64,000 nt of DNA, from NCBI GenBank assembly GCA_038523925.1, contig JBCBIY010000005.1:1-64000 (forward strand), written 5' to 3'. The position numbers and the translations under genes are program-made. This DNA is from JBCBWG01 sp038523925 (lineage in GTDB: Bacteria; Pseudomonadota; Alphaproteobacteria; Rhizobiales; Hyphomicrobiaceae). Below are positions 1 to 8,117 of the stretch, in pieces (position 1 is the stretch's first letter; every line of letters starts with the position of its first letter). The notes beneath the pieces are model-generated. The model had not been told where the DNA came from. It saw only the letters and a program-made list of their open reading frames with translations, and searched no databases.

Positions 1-555
1 AGACCAACCAACAGCAACCCCAGCCATTTCCAGAGCGTGAGCAGCGCGTAAGGAGCTGGCCTGCCAAGGCCAGCGGATCACGCGATGCGATTTGGTGCGG
101 ATTCCAAGCGCCGTCTAGCGGCAGCGTAGACGGGCTAAAAAAGACTCGCGCGGCCTCACCCGCTGACGCCGAAGGGGCAAACCAACGAGCAGCAACCCCC
201 GCCACGTCCAGTGCGTGAGCAGCGCGTAAGGAGCTGGCCTGCCTAGGCCAGCGGATCACGCGATGCGGTTTGGTGCGAATTCTAAGCGCCGTCTAGCGGC
301 AGCGTAGACGGGCCAAAAAAGACTCGCGCAGCCTCACCCGCTGACGCCAAAGGGGCAAACCATCCAGCAGCAACCCCCGCCACGTCCAGAGCGTGAGCAG
401 CGCGTAAGGAGCTGGCCTGCCAAGGCCAGCGGATCACGCGATGCGGTTTGGCGCGGATTCTAAGCGCCGTCTAGCGGGAGCCTAGACGGGCCAAAAAAGA
501 ACCACTAGCGTCAGCGTAGACGGGCCAACAAAAGAGCCATTGGCGCAAGCGTAGA
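1..555. repeat. Tandem 178-bp repeat with two hairpins (family R1)
   Basis: Three head-to-tail units start near 1, 178 and 356; the same block (GAGCGTGAGCAGCGCG, or GTGCGTGAG in unit 2) recurs at 33, 211 and 389, an exact 178-bp period. Each unit holds two inverted repeats: GCTGGCC-N6-GGCCAGC and CCGTCTA-N9-TAGACGG. The third unit ends in a decayed tail (about 500-555) with two shortened copies of the second hairpin's right arm plus its A-rich flank. The array lies 3' of the minus-strand gene at 570-896. No open frame with coding character was accepted here. An A-run follows the second hairpin on the plus strand, so it is not a normal Rho-independent terminator in either direction. Confidence 0.85.
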
Positions 556-569
556 CGGCCCAAGCCTTC

Positions 570-896
570 CTAGAACCGATGCTTGATCGTGCCGCGGATG
601 CGCATGCCGTCGTCGTCGACGGGTGGTTCGGCGTTGTTAAGCTGCTTGGCAGGATCCTGATCGTAGAGAAGCTCGAGGCCGAAATCGAGTTTCGGGATCA
701 CGCCGAGTTTGCCGAGACCCGGGATCTGGATCACGGTGCCCTTGCCGTCCTCGTCCGTCTTCGCGGCGCCGCCATCGGACAGCGTCGCTGCGTCGCCAGG
801 CTTCACCTTGGCGCCGTCTTCTGTCTGGAACGCCCAGGCGGCCGAGCTTACGCCCAGCGCTGCCGCCGCGACCAATGACACCAGGACTAACCGCAT
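570..896 (-). CDS. Small exported protein of unknown function
   Basis: A 108-residue protein that I do not recognise. Residues 1-22 form a clear Sec signal peptide (basic Arg2, hydrophobic core, likely cleavage after AWA), so the mature product of about 86 residues should be periplasmic or surface-exposed. The mature part is acidic and Gly-rich in its first half, then carries a stretch around residues 55-75 (IPGLGKLGVIPKLDFGLELLY) and ends in a short basic tail with a terminal Phe, which recalls the last strand of an outer-membrane protein but is too short for a barrel. A GAGG sequence 6 nt upstream of the ATG supports this start. It is isolated between the two repeat families. Confidence 0.7.
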   Translation of the reverse strand: MRLVLVSLVAAAALGVSSAAWAFQTEDGAKVKPGDAATLSDGGAAKTDEDGKGTVIQIPGLGKLGVIPKLDFGLELLYDQDPAKQLNNAEPPVDDDGMRIRGTIKHRF

Positions 897-1034
897 CTCA
901 AACCTCGAATCGGTGGCTCAGTCATGAGCCTGACCGGGATATAATTATGCAGCAAGTCTGCATCCACAGCAGTTAACGGCGCGTGAAGCATTGTGCCGAG
1001 CGGTGTGGTGATTGGGCTACGGAGGCTCATTGTT

Positions 1035-1440
1035 GGTCCAACCTGCGTAGGCTTGGTTGGCAGGGTTTTTTGCGCTGTTCGCGCGCTCGCAGGCTCGCGG
1101 CTCGAGCGGCGTCCGACCGCCATTTGCTGCGGCGCGCTGCGCTGGCCTTTGGCCAGCTTCGTGCGCCTGGCTCTTGTCTTCGGTCCAACCTGCGCAAGCT
1201 TGGTTGGCACACGAGTCCGACTGCCATTCGCTGCGGCGCGCTACGCTGGCCGTTGGCCAGCTTCGTGCGCCTCGCTCTTTTCGATGGTCCAACCTGCGCA
1301 AGCTTGGTTGGAACGGTTCTTTGCGCTGTTCGCGCGCTCGCAGGCTCGCGGCTTGAGCGACGTCCGCCCGCCATTCGCTGTGGCGCGCTACGCTGGCCGT
1401 TGGCCAGCTTCGTGCGCCTCGCTCTTATCGTCGCGGGGCT
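1035..1440. repeat. Tandem hairpin-containing repeat (family R2)
   Basis: Three units begin with GGTCCAACCTGCG at 1035, 1182 and 1286. The first and third are about 147-155 bp. The middle one is 104 bp because it lacks an internal segment of roughly 43 bp containing GCGCTGTTCGCGCGCTCGCAG. Every unit carries GCTGGCC-N3-GGCCAGC followed by a conserved TTCGTGCGCCTxGCTC. Those 7-nt arms are the same as in the first hairpin of R1, so the two families may be related. The array lies between the start of the 570-896 gene and the 3' end of the porin gene. Arg-rich frames read through it but reflect the repeat, not a protein. Confidence 0.8.
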
Positions 1441-1527
1441 CACACTCACGCGTGGCGGCCGCGTCCATGGACCCGCGCGAGCGAATGGTGGGCCTCGCGC
1501 GAGCTAGTGGCTGCCGGTTCGCTTTCA

Positions 1528-1636
1528 GAGCGTGAGCAGCGCGCAAGGAGCAGGCCTGCCAAAGCCTGCGGATCGCGCGGTGCGATTTGTTGCGGACTCT
1601 TGGCGCCATCAAGCGGCAGCGTGGGCGGGCCCAAAA
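1528..1636. repeat. Divergent fourth copy of repeat family R1
   Basis: A single copy about 70-80% like the R1 units starts at 1528 with GAGCGTGAGCAGCGCG. Its first hairpin reads GCAGGC...GCCTGC instead of GCTGGC...GCCAGC: the T-A pair became A-T on both arms, so pairing is kept. The second hairpin is largely lost. It lies just 3' of the porin gene's terminator. Confidence 0.75.
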
Positions 1637-1640
1637 AACG

Positions 1641-1670
1641 AAAAAGAGCCGCCCCGAAGGACGGCTCTTC
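1641..1670 (-). terminator. Rho-independent terminator of the porin gene
   Basis: On the minus strand an 11-bp stem (AAGAGCCGTCC / GGGCGGCTCTT, one mismatch) closes a TTCG tetraloop and runs into TTTTTCGTTTTTT. It sits about 26 bp beyond the porin stop codon. Confidence 0.9.
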
Positions 1671-1695
1671 AATTGTTTCGAGCTTAGTAAGTCGC

Positions 1696-2895
1696 TTAGA
1701 ACTTCACGAGCATGCCAGCCGAGACGACGTTCACGTCGTCGACGCAGGTGTCACCATCGAGGCCGAGACCGGCGATTGCAACGCCGACGCACTCATACTG
1801 ATCCCACTTGACGTAGAGCTGAGATGCGGCGGCATCGACATCCTGGATGATGCCGAAACCGAAGTTGTCCGATGTCAGCGATACAACGTCGCCACCATTC
1901 AAATCGCGGTCACGACGCTGGAACTTACCGTAGATGGACGTTTTCCCGACTGCGAAAAACTTCTGCTCGATGCCAGCGGTGATGCTCCAGCCGCTGTCCT
2001 CGATTTCTTCGGTTGCGACCGCAGAGTCACGCTCAAACTCACCGTAAGCAGCGTTTAAGAACAGACCTGTTGGCGTGTGCATGATAGAACCCGCGACAAC
2101 CCACTCAGTATCTTCGACCAAGATACTGTTGTCGTCAATCGCGTCATCCTGCTCTTCATAGCCGATGCCAGCAGCGATCCGGATGGGGCCGAACTCGCCA
2201 GCGTAGCGCAGTGCGACGCTCCAACGTTCATCCTCCTCGTCAGTTGCAACCGCAGCGTTCTGGAATGAAGCCGAGAAGATGAAGCCTGCGATCGTCGGCG
2301 AGATGTATTTGATGCCAGGGTCGGCATCGTCGCCGTCAAAGTTAGTTGGCAGGAGGAAACCATCGCCGACAAAGGCGCCTGCTTCGGTTGCCGACATCTG
2401 ACCAATCACGCCGCCGAGTGAAATGGCGTGGACGCCATCCGATGCAGCGTCAATACGGCCAAGCTGCACAGCACCAAGCGTTGCGCTACGGACGAACAAG
2501 AAAAGGTCATCGGTTGCAACCGTGGTGTCGTCGTCGACATCGAAGTCCATCTTGAAGCCAATGGCCAAGTCCGACGAGACCTTTGCTTCGCCACTGAACG
2601 TCAGCGATGACGTGTACTCGCCTTCATCGCCATCGATCGTGATTTCGTCGGCCCGATAGGCGTCTTCCGCATCCGAGTCGTGCCAGATGACTTGAGCGCC
2701 GACTTGACCTGAGATGGTCAGCGACATCACGCGGTTGCCCTTGCGGGCCGTGGTTGCTTCTAGTTCTGCGACGCGCTCTTCGAGGTCTGCGCAGCAGTTG
2801 CCGCCGAAGTCTGCGGCGTGGGCGCCGAAGCTGCCCAGTGAGACGGCACCAGCGACAAGCGCAGCGCGACTCACACTCTTAAGTCCCCCGATCAT
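1696..2895 (-). CDS. Outer-membrane porin, Porin_2 (Omp2b/RopA-like) family
   Basis: A 399-residue general-diffusion porin of the alphaproteobacterial Porin_2 type. Residues 1-27 are a signal peptide (cleavage after AHA). Residues 37-55 (DLEERVAELEATTARKGNR) form the short coiled coil that family members carry before the first beta strand. The remainder alternates Gly, aromatic and acidic residues as expected for a 16-strand barrel, and the protein ends in GMLVKF with the terminal Phe recognised by the BAM complex. An AGGAG lies 8 nt upstream of the ATG. The gene is monocistronic with its own terminator downstream. Many Asp/Glu residues in the predicted loops suggest a cation-preferring surface, which is inference. 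Confidence 0.93.
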   Translation of the reverse strand: MIGGLKSVSRAALVAGAVSLGSFGAHAADFGGNCCADLEERVAELEATTARKGNRVMSLTISGQVGAQVIWHDSDAEDAYRADEITIDGDEGEYTSSLTFSGEAKVSSDLAIGFKMDFDVDDDTTVATDDLFLFVRSATLGAVQLGRIDAASDGVHAISLGGVIGQMSATEAGAFVGDGFLLPTNFDGDDADPGIKYISPTIAGFIFSASFQNAAVATDEEDERWSVALRYAGEFGPIRIAAGIGYEEQDDAIDDNSILVEDTEWVVAGSIMHTPTGLFLNAAYGEFERDSAVATEEIEDSGWSITAGIEQKFFAVGKTSIYGKFQRRDRDLNGGDVVSLTSDNFGFGIIQDVDAAASQLYVKWDQYECVGVAIAGLGLDGDTCVDDVNVVSAGMLVKF

Positions 2896-3409
2896 ACGAT
2901 ACTCTCCTGTAACGCAACGTGTGACGCCACTAACTCGCCACTTCTAAACTTCGGCCGACTGGCCCGGTACGCGGCCTTGGGTCGGACTACGTACCGCACG
3001 TCCCTCTGGCCTGCGCTCATCCTTAACGAAGCGTTGACGCACACTGCAATTGCCGATGCGCCGCCAGGCCGCCAATCGGGGATAAGTGTGTTTTGCGCGC
3101 CACGTTTGGGCTGGCCCAAATGCGACGATGGCCCGGCAGAGCTGCGGCAGGACCGGGGCTGGATTGCGGCCTGACGACGGCGAGATGAGCGCGGAAAGGT
3201 GTGCTAAAACAACGGAATACGGCATGTCAGGGCTTTGAGTATCTGCCGCGCACGGACGCTGCGTCCGCCGGTTTCGGCTCTGATTCGATGCCAGCACCAA
3301 GCGTTTGACGGCATCGACTCAAAAGCGACGGTCTCGGCTTGTGGATCGCGTTTCCGTGCCGGGCGATCGGTCGCTTTGCGGTTGCGGGCCGGGCGGCGTA
3401 CGTCGCTGC
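2896..3409. other. Intergenic region upstream of the porin and ubiH-like genes
   Basis: About 514 bp without an accepted gene. It must hold the divergent promoters of the porin (minus) and the UbiH-like gene (plus). An inverted repeat, CGGTACG-N18-CGTACCG, is visible at 2965-2996, about 70-100 bp upstream of the porin start. No convincing -35/-10 pair, RNA gene or repeat was recognised in the rest. An in-frame TTG at 3305 could extend the monooxygenase by 35 residues but is not favoured. Confidence 0.5.
2965..2996. promoter_or_regulatory. Inverted repeat upstream of the porin gene
   Basis: Perfect 7-bp arms CGGTACG and CGTACCG separated by 18 bp. The spacing would allow a dimeric regulator or an RNA hairpin in the porin leader. 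No known operator consensus was matched. Confidence 0.35.
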
Positions 3410-4717
3410 ATGAGTTCTGACACATTAGAGATTGTCCGCTCCGCTCCCGCGGCGACTGACGCGCTGGTGGACGCTACGCGAGACTTTGATGCGATCGTCA
3501 TCGGCGGTGGCGTTGTGGGCCTGACGGCGGCCCTGCTGATTGCGCGGCGGGCGCCTGATGCCCGGGTGGCGCTGGTTGCGCCTGAGGCGCCGCAAGCGAG
3601 CAGCGGTGATCTGCGCACAGCCGCTCTGTTCCCAGACGGTGCCGCGCTGTTGCGGGAGGCCGGCGCCTGGGAGGCCGTTGCCGAACACGCAGCACCACTG
3701 GCCGGCATTCGGATCATCGACCAGTCAGACCGCCTGCTGCGCGCGCCGCCGGTCACGTTCCTTGCGCGCGAAGTGGGCCTCGACGCGTTCGGCCATAACG
3801 CAGCCAACGGCGCCATGGTCCAGGCCCTGGAAGCGGTGGCCGCGCGGACGCAGGCGCTCGCCCGCGTCGCGGCGACGGTCGAAGATACGGGCATGGCGGA
3901 GGGTTGGCGGAACCTCAAGCTTGCCGACGGGCGGGTCCTGCGCGGCCGGGTTGTGCTCGCAGCCGACGGGCGCGGGTCGCGGCTGAGGGCAGCGGCAGGC
4001 ATTGCGGTGCGCAAGTGGGACCGCGATCAGGTCGCCGTGACCACGCACTTTTCCCACGTGCGCGACCATCAAGGGATTTCGACAGAGCTGCACGACCGCG
4101 AGGGGCCATGCACGACCGTGCCGCTCGGCGCGCGCCGGTCGAGCCTTGTCTGGATGCGAGACGTGGCATCGGCTGATGCGATGCTGACCGGGAGCACGGC
4201 CGACGCGGCCGGCCAGACGTTCGTCCGGGCGCTGCAGGACCGTGTCGGCGGATTTCTCGGCGCGGTCAGCGATGTGCGGCCGCCAAAGACAGTGCTGCTC
4301 TCAAGCCTTGTCGCCGAGAAGCTTGCAGCCGACCGGCTGATGCTGATCGGCGAGTCGGGCCACGCGTTTCCGCCGATTGGTGCGCAAGGGCTCAATCTCG
4401 GCATGCGGGACGTGGCCGCCGCAGTCGATCGTGTTGTCGCGGCTCTGCGGCGCGGCGAAGACCCCGGCGGTGCGGCAGTGACCCGCGGCTATCACCGCGC
4501 GCGCTGGGCCGATGTGCAGGCCCGGTCGGCGGGTGTCGACGCGCTCAACCAATCCCTCATCGCAGCCGGCCCGCTTCTGCCGCTCGCGCGTGGGGCGGGC
4601 ATGCATCTCGTCAAGGCGCTGCCGTTTGCAAAGCGCGCGCTGATGCGACAGGGCATGCGCGGGATCGAGCTGCCGCGGCGGCCAACCGGTCCGCGGCGCT
4701 CGCTCACGAGCCGTTGA
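3410..4717 (+). CDS. FAD-dependent monooxygenase, UbiH/COQ6 family
   Basis: A 435-residue flavoprotein hydroxylase of the ubiquinone-biosynthesis type, which would hydroxylate the polyprenylated aromatic ring of a ubiquinone precursor using O2, FAD and a reductant. The dinucleotide-binding motif GGGVVG is at residues 32-37. The family DG motif appears as VLAADGRGSRLR and the second FAD motif as GESGHAFPPIGAQGLNLG, where family members usually have GDAAH, so Asp is replaced by Glu. The ATG at 3410 was chosen because it puts the Rossmann motif about 30 residues in; a TTG at 3305 would add a basic 35-residue leader without resemblance to the family. Which ring position it hydroxylates (UbiH, UbiF, UbiI or broad) cannot be told. 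Confidence 0.85.
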   Translation: MSSDTLEIVRSAPAATDALVDATRDFDAIVIGGGVVGLTAALLIARRAPDARVALVAPEAPQASSGDLRTAALFPDGAALLREAGAWEAVAEHAAPLAGIRIIDQSDRLLRAPPVTFLAREVGLDAFGHNAANGAMVQALEAVAARTQALARVAATVEDTGMAEGWRNLKLADGRVLRGRVVLAADGRGSRLRAAAGIAVRKWDRDQVAVTTHFSHVRDHQGISTELHDREGPCTTVPLGARRSSLVWMRDVASADAMLTGSTADAAGQTFVRALQDRVGGFLGAVSDVRPPKTVLLSSLVAEKLAADRLMLIGESGHAFPPIGAQGLNLGMRDVAAAVDRVVAALRRGEDPGGAAVTRGYHRARWADVQARSAGVDALNQSLIAAGPLLPLARGAGMHLVKALPFAKRALMRQGMRGIELPRRPTGPRRSLTSR

Positions 4718-4799
4718 CGGCCGGCGCCACCGTCTTGCAAGCCCGCCGCAATTCGGTTTTGGCTCGCGCGATGGCTGAAGCACCGAGGCAATCCAACGG

Positions 4800-5729
4800 A
4801 TGAGCGGCAAAGGCGCCGAGACGTCGTGGGCGCGCGATCTGCAGTTCCGACTTGAGTACGCCGTCCTGCGCAGCGTGATCGGCCTCGTCCGCCTGTTCCC
4901 GCTTGAGACGGCGACAGGATTGTCCGCTGCAAGCTGGCAGTTTCTCGCGCCACGCATCGCGCGAAAGCGGGACCGGCGCGCGATGGACAATATCGCGATT
5001 GCATTCCCCGAAATGAGCGACGCTGAGCGGCGGCGGCTCGTCAATGCGCATTGGCGCAACCTTGGCCGGGTGATGGCCGAGACTATGCAGCTCGACCGCA
5101 TCCTCGACGAGCCGGATCGCATTGAGATCGAAAGCCTCGACGTATTCCTGCGCTATAAGGACAAGCTCGGCGCCGCGGTTGGTGTGTCGCTGCATATGGG
5201 CAATTGGGAGCTTGCGATCTGGCCGTTGGCGAAGTCGGGCGCGAACCCCGCCGCGGTCTATCGCTCGGTCAACAATCCATATGTGGACCAGTATCTCCGC
5301 GACCAGCGCCGCGACCTTTATCCAGGCGGCCTGTTCGGGCGCGGACGCGTTGAAGGCGATCACGGCGATGACCAGAAGACGGCGCGCCAGATTACAGCCT
5401 ACGTTCGCGGCGGCGGCCGGCTCGGCATGGTGTGCGATCTCTATGACCGGTCCGGCATGCCGATCCCGTTCTTTGGCAAAGACGCGCGGACGCAGGCGAT
5501 CGGCGCGATCATTGCGCGGCGGACGGGCGCCCGCATTTGGATGTCGCGGTGCCGTCGGGTTGGCACGGGATCGCGGTTCCGCATTGAGCTTAAGGAGCTC
5601 AAGGTGCCGCGGTCGAATAACATGTCGGACGATGTCCGCCAGACAATGACCGCCATGCAGGCGCAGTTCGAGACCTGGATCCGCGAGGCGCCGGAGCAAT
5701 GGATGTGGTCGAACCGGCGCTGGGAATAG
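4800..5729 (+). CDS. Lipid A lauroyl/myristoyl acyltransferase, LpxL/HtrB family
   Basis: A 309-residue membrane-associated acyltransferase that should transfer a secondary acyl chain from acyl-ACP to a lipid A precursor on the inner face of the cytoplasmic membrane. The catalytic HX4E motif is HMGNWE, with His132 and Glu137. The upstream block RRAMDNIAIAFPEMS and the downstream GRGRVEG segment followed by GGGRLGMVCDLYDRSGMPIPFFG are typical of this family. A hydrophobic stretch near residues 20-50 would anchor it. Whether it is the LpxL homologue or a very-long-chain acyl variant such as rhizobial LpxXL is not decidable; the length of about 310 fits LpxL. Malyl-CoA lyase follows after 33 bp. 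Confidence 0.9.
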   Translation: MSGKGAETSWARDLQFRLEYAVLRSVIGLVRLFPLETATGLSAASWQFLAPRIARKRDRRAMDNIAIAFPEMSDAERRRLVNAHWRNLGRVMAETMQLDRILDEPDRIEIESLDVFLRYKDKLGAAVGVSLHMGNWELAIWPLAKSGANPAAVYRSVNNPYVDQYLRDQRRDLYPGGLFGRGRVEGDHGDDQKTARQITAYVRGGGRLGMVCDLYDRSGMPIPFFGKDARTQAIGAIIARRTGARIWMSRCRRVGTGSRFRIELKELKVPRSNNMSDDVRQTMTAMQAQFETWIREAPEQWMWSNRRWE

Positions 5730-5762
5730 CGATCGGACAGAAACAAGAAGGAGCGCCGCACC

Positions 5763-6821
5763 ATGAGTGCAAAGCGTACGCCGCAGCAGTTCTATTCGCC
5801 GCTCGCCATTGGCGCCCCGGAGCCGTTCCGGGCGCAGCCGACAAAGCTTGAGCGGATGATCCATTTCGTGCCGCCACACATCGACAAGATTACCGCGAAG
5901 CTCGGTGGCTTGATTCCAAAGGTCGACGTCGTACTTGGCAACCTCGAAGACGCCATTCCGGCGGATCAAAAGGAGGCGGCGCGGGCAGGCTTCATCCGCT
6001 TGGCGCAAGACAACGATTTTGGGGCGACCGGGCTTTGGACGCGCATCAACTGCCTGAACGCGCCGTGGGGCCTCGACGACATCCTGGAGATCGTCTCGGC
6101 CGTCGGTGACAAGCTCGATGTGATCATGCTGCCGAAGGTGCAGGGGCCGTGGGACATCCACTATCTCGACCAGCTTCTGGCGCAGCTTGAAGCGAAGGCG
6201 GGGGTTGCTAAACCCATCCTCATTCATGCCATACTTGAGACTGCACAGGGCGTCGCAAACGTTGAAGAGATCGCAGCCGCCTCGCCACGCATGCACGGCA
6301 TGAGCCTTGGGCCGGCCGACCTTGCAGCGTCGCGAGGCATGAAGACGACGCGCGTTGGCGGCGGGCACCCCGGCTATGGCGTGCTGGCCGACGATGCGGG
6401 CGGTGACGGGGCTGGGAGCCGCGCGTTCTTCCAGGCCGACCTCTGGCACTATACGGTCGCCAAGATGGTCGATGCCTGTCAGGCAAACGGCATCAAAGCG
6501 TTCTACGGACCGTTCGGCGACTTCTCTGATGGCGCTGCCTGTGAAGCGCAGTTCCGCAACGCGTTCCTCATGGGCTGCCTCGGCGCGTGGTCGTTGCACC
6601 CGAGCCAGATCGACATCGCCAAGCGGGTGTTTTCGCCCGCGCCCGATGAAGTTCGGTTTGCAGCGCGCATCGTCGAGGCGATGCCCGACGGGACCGGCGC
6701 GGTGATGATCGATGGCAAGATGCAAGATGATGCAACCTGGAAGCAGGCAAAGGTAATCCTCGAACTCGCCGAGCAGGTCGCAGCGCGCGATCCGGAGATG
6801 AAAGCGGCGTACGGCATCTAG
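5763..6821 (+). CDS. HpcH/HpaI aldolase family protein, likely L-malyl-CoA/beta-methylmalyl-CoA lyase
   Basis: A 352-residue CitE-like lyase. Members cleave or form malyl-CoA and beta-methylmalyl-CoA (glyoxylate plus acetyl- or propionyl-CoA), using Mg2+ held by acidic residues. Recognisable blocks are VLGNLEDAIPADQK (Arg/Glu/Asp region of the active site), ILIHAILETAQGVANVEEI (metal-binding Glu) and SLGPADLAASRGMKT (second acidic ligand). It is somewhat longer than typical Mcl1 enzymes of about 320 residues because of an insertion around GGGHPGYGVLADDAGGDGAG. AAGGAG lies 9 nt before the ATG. The neighbours do not fix the pathway: glyoxylate assimilation, the ethylmalonyl-CoA pathway and a generic citrate-lyase role all remain possible. 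Confidence 0.82.
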   Translation: MSAKRTPQQFYSPLAIGAPEPFRAQPTKLERMIHFVPPHIDKITAKLGGLIPKVDVVLGNLEDAIPADQKEAARAGFIRLAQDNDFGATGLWTRINCLNAPWGLDDILEIVSAVGDKLDVIMLPKVQGPWDIHYLDQLLAQLEAKAGVAKPILIHAILETAQGVANVEEIAAASPRMHGMSLGPADLAASRGMKTTRVGGGHPGYGVLADDAGGDGAGSRAFFQADLWHYTVAKMVDACQANGIKAFYGPFGDFSDGAACEAQFRNAFLMGCLGAWSLHPSQIDIAKRVFSPAPDEVRFAARIVEAMPDGTGAVMIDGKMQDDATWKQAKVILELAEQVAARDPEMKAAYGI

Positions 6822-6905
6822 CGCTGATCGGGGCCGCGCAGCGCCAGACACGTCAGCAAGATCAGGGCAGTTGGCGCGCAGTTGAACTCGAAACGATCGC
6901 GCGGT

Positions 6906-6938
6906 CCGCCTCCGGCCGCGGGGTTCGACCGGAGGCGG
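6906..6938. terminator. Hairpin between convergent genes, probable bidirectional terminator
   Basis: Perfect 10-bp arms CCGCCTCCGG and CCGGAGGCGG with a 13-nt loop, between the malyl-CoA lyase stop and the DoxX stop. No U-tract is seen on either strand, so termination efficiency is uncertain. Confidence 0.5.
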
Positions 6939-6945
6939 TGTCGCA

Positions 6946-7971
6946 TCAGGCAACCGAGCGGGTGGCTGCCGTTTGCGATCCGCGGAGCGCCGTAAGCCCC
7001 TCGCTCAACCGAGACGCAACATCGCGCGCCGTCCACATCGCCCCGCTGTCGCGCAGCGCGAGGACGGCGAAGGCTGCGAGGAACGCGATTTCCCGCTTGA
7101 TGGCGTTGAGGTTGGCGACGAGGCCCTTGTCGAAGCCGAGCTTCGTTGCGCAGTACCAGGCAACAATCGCGACGCCGGCAGCCGCACCGATCCGGCCGAT
7201 GATGCCGCCCCAGAGCAACGCAATCGCGGCAACCACCATGATGATGCCGGGCTCAACGAAGGCCTTGATGTTCGGCATACCGGCAAACAGGCCGCCGACG
7301 ATCAGCACGATTGCGAGGGACAGGCGGAGCAGCAGACCGATCGGTTGCCAGCCGACGCGGGGCGCAGCGGCCGACGCGCCAAACAGCCGGACATCAAGTG
7401 ACGGCCGGCCGGAGCCGAGGCAGTAGAGCGCGAACATCAGGCCTGAGAGTCCGACGTCGCGGATCTGCACCAGGAGTGCAGGTGCCATGTAGGTCTTCAC
7501 GCCCGGGTCGACGCCGTTGGTCGTGACCACGGGCAGCGAGATGATGAACGTCCAGAGCAGGAAGCCATAGACGAGGGCGAGTGGCCGGACGAGCAGGCCG
7601 GCGATCAGCATGAGGCCGGAGATCAGCTCGAAGGTCGAGAGCGCTGTTAGGAAGCCCCAGGGCGAGACGATCGAGCCGGGCCCGAACAGGTACGCCATGA
7701 AGAACTCGTTGATGTAGCCGGTCGTCGCCGTGTAGCTCGCGACCAGACCGTCGCTTGCGGCTGGCGACAGCAGCTTGGAGAGCTTGTTCCAGCCGCCGAT
7801 GAGAAACAGCGTGCCGAGCCCTAAGCGGAGCACCAGGGCGACGGTCGCAGGGTCGCCCATCAGCGCTTCGCCGCGCCTAAAGGGCCGGGCTGCGGCCGAG
7901 GTTTGCTCGTCGTCGAGCTTGGCGCTGAGCAGGCCGAGATCAAAGACCGGCTGTGAGTTGGTTTTGGACAT
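6946..7971 (-). CDS. DoxX family integral membrane protein
   Basis: A 341-residue polytopic membrane protein. After a soluble N-terminal leader of about 40 residues comes a DoxX-like four-helix block with the family signature LRLGLGTLFLIGGWNKLSKL (about residues 48-67), then FELISGLMLIAGLLVRPLA and FALYCLGSGRPSLD. A second hydrophobic half (about residues 210-320) adds four or more helices, making it twice the size of a single-domain DoxX. DoxX proteins are linked to thiosulfate:quinone oxidoreductase subunits or to redox stress, but no sulfur-oxidation gene is nearby, so no reaction is assigned. A hairpin lies 12 nt upstream of its ATG. Confidence 0.8.
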   Translation of the reverse strand: MSKTNSQPVFDLGLLSAKLDDEQTSAAARPFRRGEALMGDPATVALVLRLGLGTLFLIGGWNKLSKLLSPAASDGLVASYTATTGYINEFFMAYLFGPGSIVSPWGFLTALSTFELISGLMLIAGLLVRPLALVYGFLLWTFIISLPVVTTNGVDPGVKTYMAPALLVQIRDVGLSGLMFALYCLGSGRPSLDVRLFGASAAAPRVGWQPIGLLLRLSLAIVLIVGGLFAGMPNIKAFVEPGIIMVVAAIALLWGGIIGRIGAAAGVAIVAWYCATKLGFDKGLVANLNAIKREIAFLAAFAVLALRDSGAMWTARDVASRLSEGLTALRGSQTAATRSVA

Positions 7972-7982
7972 GACTCATCATT

Positions 7983-8004
7983 CGGTGAGCGGGCGTGCTC
8001 ACCG
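7983..8004 (-). promoter_or_regulatory. Hairpin or operator just upstream of the DoxX gene
   Basis: Perfect 8-bp arms CGGTGAGC and GCTCACCG with a 6-nt spacer, ending 12 nt before the DoxX ATG on the minus strand. It could be an operator or a leader-RNA hairpin affecting ribosome access. Confidence 0.4.
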
Positions 8005-8041
8005 TCCTTTGTTGATATCGAGAAGTCGAAGGCGTTCGGCC

Positions 8042-8070
8042 GGCCGGCGCGCTTTGATGCTGCGCCGGCC
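8042..8070 (-). terminator. GC-rich hairpin 3' of the L,D-transpeptidase gene
   Basis: Perfect 9-bp arms GGCCGGCGC and GCGCCGGCC with an 11-nt loop, about 50 bp beyond the transpeptidase stop codon. No U-tract is present, so it may only stabilise the 3' end. Confidence 0.4.
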
Positions 8071-8117
8071 GCTCATGTCACGTCACCGCGGGCGGCGCGG
8101 GTGGTCTTGAATGCCGC

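Noticed and set aside
110..150. R1 second hairpin as a Rho-independent terminator
   Set aside because: The homopolymer after the stem is A on the plus strand, and on the minus strand the T-run precedes the stem, so neither direction fits.
1027..1449. Arg-rich repeated peptide frames through the R2 repeats
   Set aside because: Frames are open on both strands simultaneously and follow the DNA repeat; no ribosome-binding site or domain.
1..1640. CRISPR array
   Set aside because: Units are 104-178 bp, contain internal hairpins and no unique spacers of 30-40 bp; no cas genes are present.
3305..3409. TTG start 35 codons upstream for the UbiH-like protein
   Set aside because: The extension is basic and unlike the family, and the ATG at 3410 gives the usual distance to the FAD motif.
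4704..6953. A 749-codon open frame on the minus strand
   Set aside because: It lies antisense to the acyltransferase and malyl-CoA lyase genes, which have clear family motifs; the frame is Arg/His/Asp-rich in the way expected from the complement of GC-rich codons.
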